64,000 nucleotides of DNA from Paramacrobiotus metropolitanus. Taxonomy: Eukaryota; Tardigrada; Eutardigrada; Parachela; Macrobiotidae. Location: NCBI RefSeq assembly GCF_019649055.1, contig NW_026570294.1:186001-250000 (forward strand), given 5' to 3'. This document shows, piece by piece, positions 49,378 through 61,875 of the stretch. The notes beneath the pieces were generated by a model. It searched no databases and had not been told where the DNA came from. It worked only from the letters and a program-made list of their open reading frames with translations. The translations under genes were made by a program, and so were the position numbers. Within the stretch, counting starts at the first letter, position 1. Every line of letters begins with the position of its first letter.

Positions 49378-51758
49378 GTTTCGGCTGCCACTGGTTCGTC
49401 CGCACATCGTATGCCTCCACACAGGCCAGCGCTGAATTCTTGGCAAATTGTTCGGTACGACCGCCTATCAATTCAACAGAAACACCATAAAAGGGCGCTA
49501 AGGTACATTATACCTATTACGGACTACAAATACTTCAGCAATCACACTTTCGCTATAATTATGAAACCATATACGTAAGAAACGCTCAGCTGCATTCACA
49601 GGCCCTCTCGCGCGCGGCCTGCAACCGTAGAACGTTACACAAATTCGCGTAAAATGAAAATAAATACTACGGCGGATCAGGATGTAAGAATCGCATTCCT
49701 ATTACATAAACGCCACACAGAAAATTAAGAACAATTTCTGCCAAACAAATTGTCCATCTAGCATTGAATACCATATGTTCAGTACCATATACTGGTACTG
49801 AACACTTTGCCCAATACCTTATGTTCCGCTAATTAAGGGACACTGACCAGCGACATAGATGAGTCCATCGGGGCCCACGCAGGCACTGCACCCTGGCGCC
49901 AACTCCTCCCAGACGTCGCTGGCAGGGTTGTAGCAGTAAACGACTGCCGCCATCATGGAGTTGGTTAGCCGCTGCCGCTTCTTTTGACGTCCTCCAAACA
50001 CGTACAAGCGGCCCTCGTACGCCACAATCGCACTGTCCCGCACAAACAACGGCATGTGTGCTCTGGCGGTCATACATTGTCGCTCGTCCTCGTACGCGTA
50101 CACCCTCCCGTCAACCAGCGCATACACGGTACACCTGATCACAAATGACGACCGGCTTGCAGTACTCGTGGTCGGGAAGCGTCGCTAAAATCATCCACTC
50201 ATCCAGATTGACTTCGTACACCTGCAGGTGGTGACAGACTGCGCTCTCGCCGCCGCCCGTTTTTCCCACAACGTAGACGAGCAGGCAATCGTTCTTCATG
50301 ACAAAAGTCGCATCACTCATACTCTGAATCGGCGGAAGGGAGCAAGAAAAACTCCAGCTTGTGGAAGTCAGCGGATCCCGGCAGGCAATGCCCGCTGTGG
50401 GATTCTGGGGCCACCTGTCGACCCAGAAAGTACCGATGACCGGTCCTGCAAATATACCATAAACGTGCTGCAATCAAGTTTACCGTGCAAGGGCAACGAT
50501 ATCGAGTGCACGCACCCTGTTTTGATTGAAATCTAGTTACCCTTTGGTGGTAGCGTACCTGGTAAATTGATTCGTACCTGCACCGCTGCGTAATTTACTC
50601 ATTTTTACAGCTCAGATTCTTGCCTTATAATTTTTACAATTGTGTGGTTAAGTAGTCTCAGATTTACGGTATGGGGTACATAACTGGATTTTACACACAA
50701 TAGAGTGGGTGCAAATGCAATCGTTATCCTCGCTCTTGTACGGTACCCACTGAAGTTGCAAACAAGTTCATCAACTGACCATAGCTGTTGCGCGGTGCGC
50801 TATCGCGTACAGAGCTTGGCATGATAGTCTCGTGCAGCAGTTGACCAACGGGAGTGCCGGGGAGGGAAGCCAAATAATCGTTCGTCAAAAAATCAACTCG
50901 AAGATGTCGCGCCATCTCCGCTAAGTACTGGAGTCGTGGAGCAGGAGAATGATCCAACCAGCGCACAACTGCCGCAACCACCTGCTCCTCCTTCTCCACG
51001 TTCAGCTCGTCAGAGTTGATCAGTTGCGTGACCTGCAAAACCAGACAGCAGCGTAGTTAACGTTAACGGCAGTGCAGCCCTGTGCACACTGCTGAACAAA
51101 CCTCAGTCGCATCCAGGCTCAGAAATCCCTCCGACGAGCTGACGCAGTTGAAGTGCTCCAGTGCAAAGGCAAAACACTACTCTGCCAGATTATTGAAGGA
51201 TAGCTGCTGTGCCCCGTGGTAGATGGTGAGGCAGTTGGTGGAGTCAATGTTGGCCCGCAGGAAACCCTTACACACCTTTACAATCTCTTCCATCTCCAAC
51301 ATGTCCGCTGCCTGCAGCAGAAAAAGAGCGTTGCCAGCGTCCACGTTGATCTTGAAGGAGTACATGTAGCCCACCAATCTGCAACGCGCCAACAATACCG
51401 TACACTTGTTCGGCAATCAAACTACATACAAAAAAAAATTCGCAGTTACCACTCACTGCTGCAGAATGTCATGGGGAACGCTGTGCAGCTGGATGGTATC
51501 CTGTCTGGACTCCTTCATCGGGGAGAGCAGCATGCGTCGGAACCAGCCGCTGTGCGCCATCAGCAGAATGCGATGGCAGGGAATCGGCTGCACTGGTTTG
51601 AACGGATCATCCGCGCCCCGCAACGACACATCGCACAGATCGTTACGAGCTACATGTAGTCCGCGGAGAAATGCGGATCCATCGAGTTTCAGCGGGGATG
51701 GACTCTCGGATGGTTCGTGTCGTTGGCTAGAAGTAATGCATCTCAAACATTCTGCCAT
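49378..51758 (-). pseudogene. BTB-BACK-Kelch (KLHL-type) gene, copy 2, disabled
   Basis: The minus-strand exons parallel copy 1: 51758-51457 (BTB), 51378-51102, 51032-50780 (BACK), 50445 to ~49835 (Kelch) and 49464-49378. Most splice sites are intact. In exon 2 the LAEECLAF of copy 1 is LAE-stop-CFAF (TAG at 51179-51177). In exon 4 an insertion of about seven bases near 50130 (between QVYR and VDGRV) shifts the frame and creates a TGA. The MPTARAR segment is also deleted. The final exon has been inverted away to 47887-48183. The ATG and the BTB exon are still good, so a short BTB-only product is possible, but a full KLHL protein is not. Confidence 0.87.
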
Positions 51759-52328
51759 ATCTGATAAGTACTGTAGAACTGTCTGTAGTGTGAATTCAAT
51801 AACAGAAAACGGGGATAAAATCTGAACACTGGCGAAAATATGTAAAAACTTCCTCTGTAAAGCACTTGGTTGTCAAAAATCCAGCTGCCACGCGTGGCCA
51901 GTTTCCAAAATTAAAAGTTAAATCCAAAACGTGTTACGTATTTAACTAGCGAGCCTTGCGGCCTGAGCAAACTGCGCTAGGTGGCAGCTACTCGTCAAGC
52001 GAAGGCAGAAGACGAACTTTATGCAACAGTTTACCGTTTGGACAGTGGAAATTGTTAATAATTGTTAACTATATAAAATTGTTCATGTTAATAATATATT
52101 GTTGATAATCTAACGTTTGGATTTAGTATTTACATCAGTTACGTTTGTAAGGACTTCTAGACGTCTTAAGCACATATCTTATGGCTGACATCCAGTCCAA
52201 TATTTTTATTTAAGTAAGTAATGTAACCCGGCCCCAGAAACAAAATTTGTGTACAGTATCACGATAATACGATTCACTCAGTCGCCATACCGTTTACATC
52301 AGTTCAACTAACAAGTTTCTCTCAGCTC
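51759..52328. other. Spacer between KLHL copy 2 and the carbonic anhydrase
   Basis: Contains GCGCTAGGTGGCAGCTACTC at 51974-51993, similar to a site inside the Helitron at 60264. AT-rich elsewhere, no gene. Confidence 0.4.
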
Positions 52329-55300
52329 TCAACCTAATGACTGTTCCGCATTAATACAGAGGCAAAACAAAGACACTACAACGAAAATCCACGAAGCAGG
52401 AAAATGTACAGCTCCCGAAGCTTTATCTTTATGTATCGGTTGCGGCTCGTTTTTTACCGATACATTCAGTGTTATCTTCGCATCCGTTTTGCCGGTGTTG
52501 GGGGCCTTTGTTGCATTGACACTCGTTATAACCACATCCGGAATGGACCGGATAACGTTGGATGATATAGGCTTATCCAGGAACATAGTAATATTTCTTC
52601 CCGACAACGGCTGCAACGGTCGGTAGTTATCCATTAAGTTATCGTCCAAATCATCCACTTCCATTCGCCGTGCCGCTGGTCGTATGCGCAGCTTGCGGAA
52701 TTTCTGCAGGTATCGTTCGGTGATGGGCATCGGTGTGGAGAAGACACTCCAAACGGCGGCTTCGGCACACGGCGGGGTGGTCAGCGAGCCCATGTACCGG
52801 TAGAAAGTGCGATTTTCCGGCAGAACTTCGCCTAGTTCAAATCCGCGGAGGATGATTTTGCGCTTCTCTCCTGTGGAATACACGGTATCGAATTATTAAC
52901 CGAAGAAGATTGTACAATATACTCTGTATGTTAAGTATAATATACTGTAATTTAAGCAAGTATTCTCTGGAAAACGTGCAAAAGCTAAGCGGTAATATCT
53001 GCAAAGTGAAATATACAGTATTTAGCGTTTGGACACTCCATTGTGCGCGACGGTACAAATACACAAAACGGGTAAGTACGTTAGTGACCTTTTTGCCTTA
53101 CATCGCCCACCACCGTGACAGTTCACAACGTGCATGACCTTTCAGTAATAAGGTATCAAATTTTGTGATATATCAAAAATTAAATTCCCGAGTATCCTTT
53201 TTCAGCCGGTATGTAAGATGTCGGACGAGGAACAAAAATGTGCATAAGAAAACATTTTGTGTTCCTCGAAATTTCGAAGAACGCAAATCTCCAACCAATT
53301 CGAATAAAGTACCTGGGTCGTCAAGGTCATCAACGGCATCTAGCAGGACGCTCAGTTGCTCCAAATGCTTATTGCTGGTCACATTCTGCGGTTCATCCAC
53401 CAGCTCAAACAGCACACCGAGCACCGCCAGGCCGACTTTGTCGGAAAGTGCTTCATCATCGAATTCGACGCTGCGCCGATGCACAATATGGAGCTAAGAC
53501 ACCGAAATGTCACATAATTCACCACACTGTACACCATAAAATGACCGTGCGTTAAAAGTACAATTACGGAAAATAATCGATCGAACAGGAAAACAAGAAA
53601 CCACATAAAAAAGACCACGTAAAACGACGCCGCACTAAAGTACTCTATTAAGCTTGAACCTGTTGATCGTTTAACCATGAGCTCCACCACTAGATTTATG
53701 GCGACATGGATCGTAAATTTTACACCTTTCACGTGAACAGATGACAATGCAGAAATGCGTTCTTACTTCTAACGGGAAACGGCGCTCATCAATGGCGTGT
53801 TCGGATCCCCGAGCGTTGGTGCCGCCCCAGTGAAAGTGGAACTGGAGGAACACATAATCATCGGGCAGTCCGCCGCCGTGAATTTCCGGTGGGGTCACGT
53901 AGTTGCCGCTAAACTGGACTGTGAAGAAACAGGAAGAAATCGTAGTGTGTATAATACAAACATACAAGCAAGTGAAATACGAAATGTACATCGCTGTACT
54001 ATATTATACTCGTCCATTTGCGATGGCATACTAAAACTGAAGTACAAGTATTTCTAAGCGTGCCGTTATGTAATACCGAATTAAATATTGTAGGAAATCT
54101 GTTACTAAATGTTCCATTTGGCGTTGTAATTTGCTTGCAACTTTTAAATATGTAATTACTAATTGCGTAAGTGTCCAAAGAACACACTTCAAGATGTTTG
54201 TTAACGTTGTAGCTCCAAGACTTACCGACATGCCCGTTATTAATAGCATCCCAGGTGCTTTTACGGGGCTCTAACGAGTAGCGGACAGTTTCGATGGGAC
54301 CGAGCGATGCGTCACGCTGAACCGTTTTCGTGTTGATGTTAATGGGTGATTGACGGCTGTCAAAGCGGGATGAGTTGCACTGTGGAAACGCTTTCTGCCA
54401 GTTTTCCGGATCCAGATCATCATCGCTTTCTACAAGACACACAATGCTCATCGTTGTTGGGCTCAACGAAGACCTTTGCTAATTGATGTACTCGACATAA
54501 CAATCAGATTTGTGAGCGGAGCAATGTCTTACAACGGCTTACATTTTACGCACCCAAAACGTACTCTTACAATAGTAAAATAGTAATTAATCCATAGCGC
54601 AGTAACTGTACACAATGCAGAGTAAAATAATATGTAATCTACGAGTAGCACAAACCGCGCATGCAAAGAGTTTTTTTCCACCCGCACAAACAAAGGCAGA
54701 GAAGTATACAATATCATGCACAAGCATGTGCACTACAATTTACAAATAACACAAATGATGGTAATGATAAAATAATTTTAAGGAAGTTGAAAAAACCGTG
54801 CATAAATAAATGCATGCACAAATGCTGCGCTAATACGCAAGTACGCGCAAAATTAATATTGTACAGATACGTGACGAAAGCAGATTATTAAGAGACTCGT
54901 AAACTGTGCAAAACATAGAATGTGCTGAATGTCGACATTTTAAACGATGTGAAAACAATGGCTTCTATTAATTACAAACCACTTAGCGAATGCGCCCTTA
55001 GTCAGATAGACACATAAATTCCCGCATCGCTTCAAGCGAAAAGAATGTTATCTGTTTTCATTGTTTCCAATTTGTCTAATCATTGTTGACTAATTATACA
55101 TGGCAAAGGAATTTTTACGGGAGACAATGGACGTATATAAACGATCAAGCAACCAATGCTCTCTTCAACGAGTAAATAACCTATTAAATGTTGGCTTCAT
55201 GATTTAATTATACAGAAAAGAGGCTAAAAACTGCAGTAGTGTATCAGGTTGTATGTATTAATGCACTTGCATGTATACTTATTAAAGTACCTTGTACTTA

Positions 55301-56023
55301 TTTAACCCCTTGATCATTATTGTATGACCAGTTCAGTTGGCATATTGCAAATGCCGGAAGTATCTTAAATATCTTATAAAATAGTTTTACATATATTTGA
55401 GAAAAGCAGCATTTGTCCCGTATGCTCACCTTTGCTGGAACGCAGTGCACTCTTCAGTCGCACATATCCCCAGTGTGGTGGCCCGTGACCTTTAGGTTTA
55501 TCCTCAACTACCGCCACATTCTGATGATCTAGAGTGATGTTGGAATTGGCATTACTGGTGTTGAGTGGAACGGCGGTGTGGGCCAGTGTAACCACAATGG
55601 TATCATTGCTGGCGCTGAGGGGAACAGTGACCGTTCCATTATTGGAGAGTGTTTCACCTTCACAACAAGCACAATCAGTGCTACAAAGTACTTAATTTTG
55701 CGCTTCCCGCATGGTTAATTTTCGCTAATACCGCGCGTGAAACATATACGTCAAATTATTAGAACCAAGCAACAATTATAAAAATAATAATAAATAAAGC
55801 ATTTAAAAATGCTAAGTAAAAAGTCAAACAAACAACATAAAAATTAATTATTATGAAATATCAAAACTTTTTACAAAATCAAAAATTAGCATATTCACAT
55901 TATAATTATGTTAACCGACATTAATTAGTTTAAAAAAATGCTATCTGATTTGTCTCTACCGAATGCCAGACGGGAAACCGCTAGGATAACCGCAAATACG
56001 GAAACAATATGCAGAGAATCCAT
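52329..56023 (-). CDS. Extracellular alpha-carbonic anhydrase
   Basis: Six minus-strand exons, 56023-55960, 55657-55430, 54429-54226, 53918-53767, 53493-53313 and 52870-52329, join to 456 residues. The enzyme hydrates CO2 to bicarbonate. Exon 1 is a signal peptide ([22 protein letters not shown]). Exon 2 adds an Asn/Thr-rich stretch with several N-glycosylation sites, then HWGY. The catalytic parts are complete: NNGH (the His64 proton shuttle), QFHFHWG (two zinc His), ELHIVH (third zinc His) and SLTTPPC (Thr199/Thr200). QSPINI is also typical. An extra segment of ~20 residues separates HWGY from DPENW. The C-terminus has a spacer and a final hydrophobic segment ([13 protein letters not shown]), suggesting a GPI- or membrane-anchored form like CA4/CA9/12/14. 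Likely roles are extracellular pH control or carbonate supply; the latter is inference. Confidence 0.93.
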
Positions 56024-58660
56024 TTGTACGACGGTACCGGAATATTTAATTAAATGTAGCAGTAATTTGGGTGACACACGCTGTCGACACCGGAAATGCT
56101 AACTGAATCGAATACTACTAACAACAACAGATGAGCGCCGATAAGAAAATACCCGTCCGCTCCAGGGAAAAAGTCACCAGAGTGGAAATTGTCATCAATT
56201 CATGGTTATGGACGTGTGTCGAGCAGTTATAGTAGTGAATGTTCTGCCAAATACCCCGGCACGACGCCAAATACCCTAATCAATTACGCGTAGATCAGAT
56301 CATGTCATTGGTGGCTTATTAGTACTATAAACGTGATCGCTCATAAATCACACAATGCCGGTACGGTTTTTTATGGGTTTTATGTACTGGTTGCTGCCAG
56401 GGTGTAAAGTTGTTAATGGGAGATATCAGTCAAGGTTGGTAAAGCGCGTGGAGATGTATTCGTATATATTAACATCTTCATTGTGTTCATAGAGCCAAAA
56501 TTAATAGTTTCTATAATGCAAGATTGATTTAACTTTTTCACGTACATTTCTTTTTTTTAATACACACTTCACGTGCGTTTTACTGAGCGCTATCTATAAT
56601 ACTCGTGTGGAATAAGTGTAACGAGTTATGTGAAATCAAGGAAAAAATATCTTATCATTAGATATTACGTTTACGCGGTTTAAGCCACAAATTAAACCCA
56701 CAATCATACCGTTTAACTCACACTGGTATGTAGACTACGAGTCCAGAATATTTATATAAGTACAGTAATGAGTAATGCATAACTTCTCACTTCTACAAAT
56801 AAACTTTAAAACATTTTTTCCTCGTTATCATTGAAAATTTTGCACTGTACTTTTCTTAAAAGTTTCCAGAATATCTAAGGAATACGGTTGACATATTTGC
56901 GGTAATTTTGATTAATTAGAAACGTGACCTTCAGAAAAAAAGAATTCGATACATGGTGACACATAATACAGCTTAATTGCCACAGGGTTCTTAATGCGTT
57001 ATTTTAAAGCTAAAAAACGGTGGCCAGTACACGTGAAGAAAAACAGCTGTCTAAATATTTGGCCAATCAAGCATATTAATTTGGCATCTTAAAAAAATCT
57101 GATAGTGTTTGATCCAGGCATAGGAATGGAATGTTTATTAGCAATATATATATTAACATCCCCTGGATTTTGAATTCTGACGCGATAAGGCGTACTAAAA
57201 CCGTGCTTCAAGGACTTTCCTTGTACATGTGTTGTTTTTGGTCCAACTACAGCATGCTTTATGCTTTGACCTGGTTTTTTTTCGGCTGCCAAAAAATATC
57301 AAGAAATTTTAACATGAAAAATATCAAGAAAAGCAATACTCGTACACAAGTACCTGTATTCAATACATGTTGATGCCGTGATACGGGAAGGTACATATAA
57401 AATTTCTGTTAAAATGACCGTTGAAAGGTCACACTCATAGGAAGGGTAGATCGTTCTTTCATAGCCCAACGCTACTCGGAAAGCATGCAGCACGTCTTGT
57501 GCATTTGATATCGACAAAAAAACACTGTATACTTTTTGTAATTCGATATTTTGTATATACAATAATTATGCGTTTCATCACCGTTAGTTTGAACATACGT
57601 ACTTGTTGATTCTAAGCCTCTACCTAGAAATAGGCGGAAATGTGCTTTATTCAGGCGCGCAATGGCCAAATAACATTACAACATATAGACAGCCGGCGCC
57701 TGCGCATGTAGACAGTAATAAGAAATTCTAATTAAAGAAACAATACACATTAAAGAAACAATCAAAAAGGCGGGAATGACCCAAACACTTTTGAGTCGCA
57801 GTTTCTGTCAGGGACCCATGAGGTCACGCAAATTGTTGATCCTTTTCGTGCTATCACTTTCGAGTTTCGAGCACTGCAATTATCTACATCGGCCCGTTCG
57901 TTACTCGCCAATCGTCGAAGAGTTTGATTGACTACAGTTATACGCACGAGATAATAAACTGAAAAATTTTAAATACGTGTCATGCATTGTGTCATTGTAG
58001 TTTGAAGGGCGTACGTACTACGTACATTTGGTACTGCGTGTTTCACGGAGTTTCTTTAGGTGACAAGCAACGCACGTACAGGTGGCTCGTTTAATATAAA
58101 ACCCGTAATTGTAACTGCGCTTAACAGAAAATTATGGAAAATCTTTGTATAACTACAACAAAGAAGAGTATGCTAATATAAACTGTACTTCTACCGGAAT
58201 TGGTTGAACATAATTATGGCCTCTTCGATCATCGGTTATATTATTTAATTATGTACTGTACATTCCTACCACCTAGCGCTAGCTATGCGTCTTTGAATTA
58301 TTTGTTCAGAATGCATGGTCAGATACTCTGCATATTCGCATTTTGCGCATAAAATTGTAGTTTATGTCACTACAGTGCCGCTCTACAATAGCGCTGCGCT
58401 ATTGTATAGGGCAGCACTGATCACTCACAAAATCAATTATCTGTACGTACTGTACAAAACACAAACGATATCTATATATATAATACCATCACAAAGTAAA
58501 GCTTTTAGTGCAACAGTATTTATGTATTAAATGCTCTAATCTGAATGCTGTATCACTGTATGGTGTAGTTTCATGTATTTCGGAGTACCATATTATAATT
58601 AATTAAGTAATTACTAATTCGAACATCATTAATCGTATATCATTTCGAATTATTATATTA
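56024..58660. other. Intergenic, AT-rich
   Basis: About 2.6 kb of low-complexity, AT-rich sequence without a supported gene. It contains CACCTAGCGCTAGC near 58270. The Helitron begins at its right edge. Confidence 0.4.
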
Positions 58661-60525
58661 CTAGTGGACCCCGCGCAAATTGCGCGGATTATGGAGACCT
58701 ACTCGTACAATACTACAATCGTACAGTACTTATTTTCGTTAATAATACCACTATCGGGCTAAATACGTACTAAATCAGCAGTCACTGTTAATGAACAGCC
58801 AGCGGAACAACCAAAAACACTGGGCGGTGGCACCGTCTAAACTTTTTAAAATAAATGATTAATTTGACGACTCGGTTCACCACTTCCGCATTGCCTTTCA
58901 ATCGTACTCGTATTATTTCGGTTCACAAAAAAACTTTGAAACTGTCGGTACTCGTACTACTTTTCCCTCCGTTCATTACTTACTTACTTTTACTGCCTGG
59001 CCCAACGGTCCAATTCAAAATTACCTTTGCTTGATATTTGCATTTGTTTTCACCACACATGGTTGCTTTCAAAATATTTCTGTACTGTACATTCATTTTC
59101 GTTTTTCAAGATAGTATGTGTTTCGTGTATGCTGCTACTTTAACAGTCAGACAAAATACCAATATTTATTATGTTTTCGCGCAATGAATTTCTCTACATA
59201 CAGTTCGGAATAATTTCTGATAAAATTCACAAGAATTTATTGTTGCAGTGTATAAGAATAATAATTTCTGGAATTTAGGTATGTTTAAAATAACGCGTAC
59301 ATCTTTTCAAAGATAGCAAAATTATTGTGCAGGAAACACACTGCAAAGTGTTTTCTCACGTCGGACCATAACGGACGGTGAAAGGCGAAAACCGAAAAGG
59401 TAGTTTACCGGGTAAATGGTACGCAATGAAGTGCACGGTGTGAGCGTAATGAGAACGGTCGTGAACCAAACAAAAGGTTTTAAAAGTTTGTAACGGAGTA
59501 GTCGCCTTTACTTTTAGCTTTCAGTTTTTACTTTCCACGTCTACTTGTGGATTGAAAGGATAATTCAGAAAACACAAAAAGCAAATCTAATTTTCCATTT
59601 TCGCCAATTTTAAGATTGCTGTGTATGTACTTTTAATTTGTGTAAATTCGGGATTTTGTCATTACTGTGCCACGGAATTACGAAGCACTACGCAGAATGT
59701 CTCGTATATTGTTCCGCAAGATCCGCTGGTTCGTGTCGCCCGGTGTCACAGCTGATATGAAACTATCAAATTGGGTATTCAAACCCGAACGGCAGCATAG
59801 CTCGCAAGAAGTTTCCAAGCTTACAAAAACTGAACATAACAAACACAAAATTTCCCGGTTTTTTTCAGTTTAAAATTGTAGCAATTTCCACAGATTTACA
59901 TTGCGAAACTATTGCAGCAGCTGCACAAAGTGAGGGCTGCCCGAACTAATGAGGCATTTGAGGGCAAGCACACTCCGCGTGTGCCTGCCCTCAAATTTCA
60001 AAACGGGAAATCGGGAATAGCTGTCAGATACATAGCTACAGATTACTACGTGTAGTTTTTTACAGTACGTTTTGCAAAAATCTGCAGAAATGACAACCGA
60101 CCACACTTTAAAGTTTCAACGTGTGCCTTTTACCTTCGAAAATTTAAACGCAAATTAAACGAACTGGACTACGAACGGGATAATGTGTTGCAACTTGCAT
60201 GCTGAAGCCGTACTTCTTCGCCGTTACGGTAAAATCAGCAGACTGAGCAGAGCCACACAACCTGCGCCAGGTGGCGGCTACTCACTTAACTGCGCTCGTT
60301 AACTGGTTTTGACGTCCCGTAGACTTTCCATGTTAGAGTTATGAATTTTTTCTCCAAATTGTTCATGTTTTTCTGAAATCTGATAACTTTGTACAAATCT
60401 ACACATTCTGGGCTATCGAACGGTATATAGACATTCAAGTTTGGTTGAACGTGTCTATGACTTAGACCCTGACACACACAAATTTTGTGCACCTTCTTAT
60501 TCTTTTATATAGATAGATAGATAGA
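58661..60525 (-). mobile_element. Non-autonomous Helitron, about 1.87 kb
   Basis: Read on the minus strand, the element starts TCTATCTATCTATC...TATATAAAAG at 60525, preceded by A. It ends with the GC-rich hairpin CCGCGCAATTTGCGCGG, ten bases later CTAG at 58661, and then T. A TC 5' end, a hairpin followed by CTAG (the CTRR rule), and insertion between A and T without target duplication are the defining Helitron features. No Rep/helicase coding is present. The AT-rich body has one short frame of no recognised family. Confidence 0.8.
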
Positions 60526-61875
60526 TTTTCTTCGCTTCCTTATTGTTAACTTCCGCAACGTGCAATATTAGTATGTTTTAAAAACTTCTAGCTGAAGTTA
60601 AATCGTATGGTTATACGCTGTACGAAGACATGTCACAATAAGTACGTACATATGCATTGCACAATTTACAAAATTAAGTAAAAAAACTTTAAAGTACGCG
60701 CCCGATTCCACATATTTACCGCTCTACAGGCGCATTTTATTGTTAATTTTCGTGTACTGTAATGTACCACACTGCCGCGTCAGTTGGGTATTCACGTGGT
60801 ATTCTTCGCTGGAAAATTAGTCGTCATGATTTTAGATAAAATTATACAGCATTTATTTGCAAATAAGCGTTCAAGGCTGCGTTTTTCTCATAATCATCAG
60901 CTGACAAAAAATTAGCCGTAATATTTACATCGAACTGCGATACGCCGATAGCAGCGATACGTCCGTATAAACAACCGATCAACACGTGTAAACCGCCGAT
61001 TCAAGGTAACCGCCGGCGTTGCGCGACCGCTCCTATAAAAACAGCCAATCGGAAGTGCGCTGCTGCCGGTCGTATGATATCAGCGCCCGCCTGCTTCCAG
61101 CTCACCACCGACAACTAAACACCGCTATCTTGCCGTTTTCGTCTAACGTTTTGCAAGCTCAAGGTTGTTGTCGAAAATCGCTGAATGGGTTTGATCAAAT
61201 CTTCAAAATCAGTCCGTAATTTGCGGCCAATTGCCTGCATTACGGGTTACGGCGCATTATCGCATTGACCCAATCTTTTGATAAGATTTTCCTCTGCATA
61301 ACAAATTAACAGCCGGCGAAAGAGCATGCTAATCGTTACTATTATCGCGGCATCACGTGCGTAATTTGTACATTAATCTATGTGAATATTCAGCAGTATT
61401 CAACAAATCAAGTGCTCATTAATTTTTGCAGATTAATCAATTTTAAAATTCGCTAAATTGGTAATTTTTTTCGCTGACCGTGTGAGTCACCGTATTTCCG
61501 CTATCGTGCAACAGGGATTTTCAGCGGATCAGCCAGGTTAGACGCTGCATCATCGGAACGTGTTTGCCTCACGTCAGTCAGCTGTTTTGTTGCGCTGCTC
61601 GTTGGCCTCAAAATTCGTTTTTCCATTTGTTGCTACGCTGGAAGCAGAACAGCGAGGCGCTCCCTATTTTTAGCCTTTTAATTTTCCCCTCATTTTTGTA
61701 GTATTTTATAGTTTTTTCATCTATATATTCTTATTTAGTTTTATTCATATTCGTATTCATTAATTTATGCATCCAAGAGGATCTGAAAATGTGATCAACG
61801 GCGGAGATGTGGTTCTGTGGCAAGTTCCTATCCATCCGCATTTTCCATCCCGTTTTTCTGTGATTGCCTGGCAAA
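60526..61875. other. Intergenic upstream of PERK
   Basis: About 1.35 kb without a gene on either strand. It should include the PERK promoter and 5' UTR. GC content rises toward 61.5 kb. CCAATCGGAAG near 61045 and AGCCAATC just before it could be CCAAT-box elements, unproven. Confidence 0.35.
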
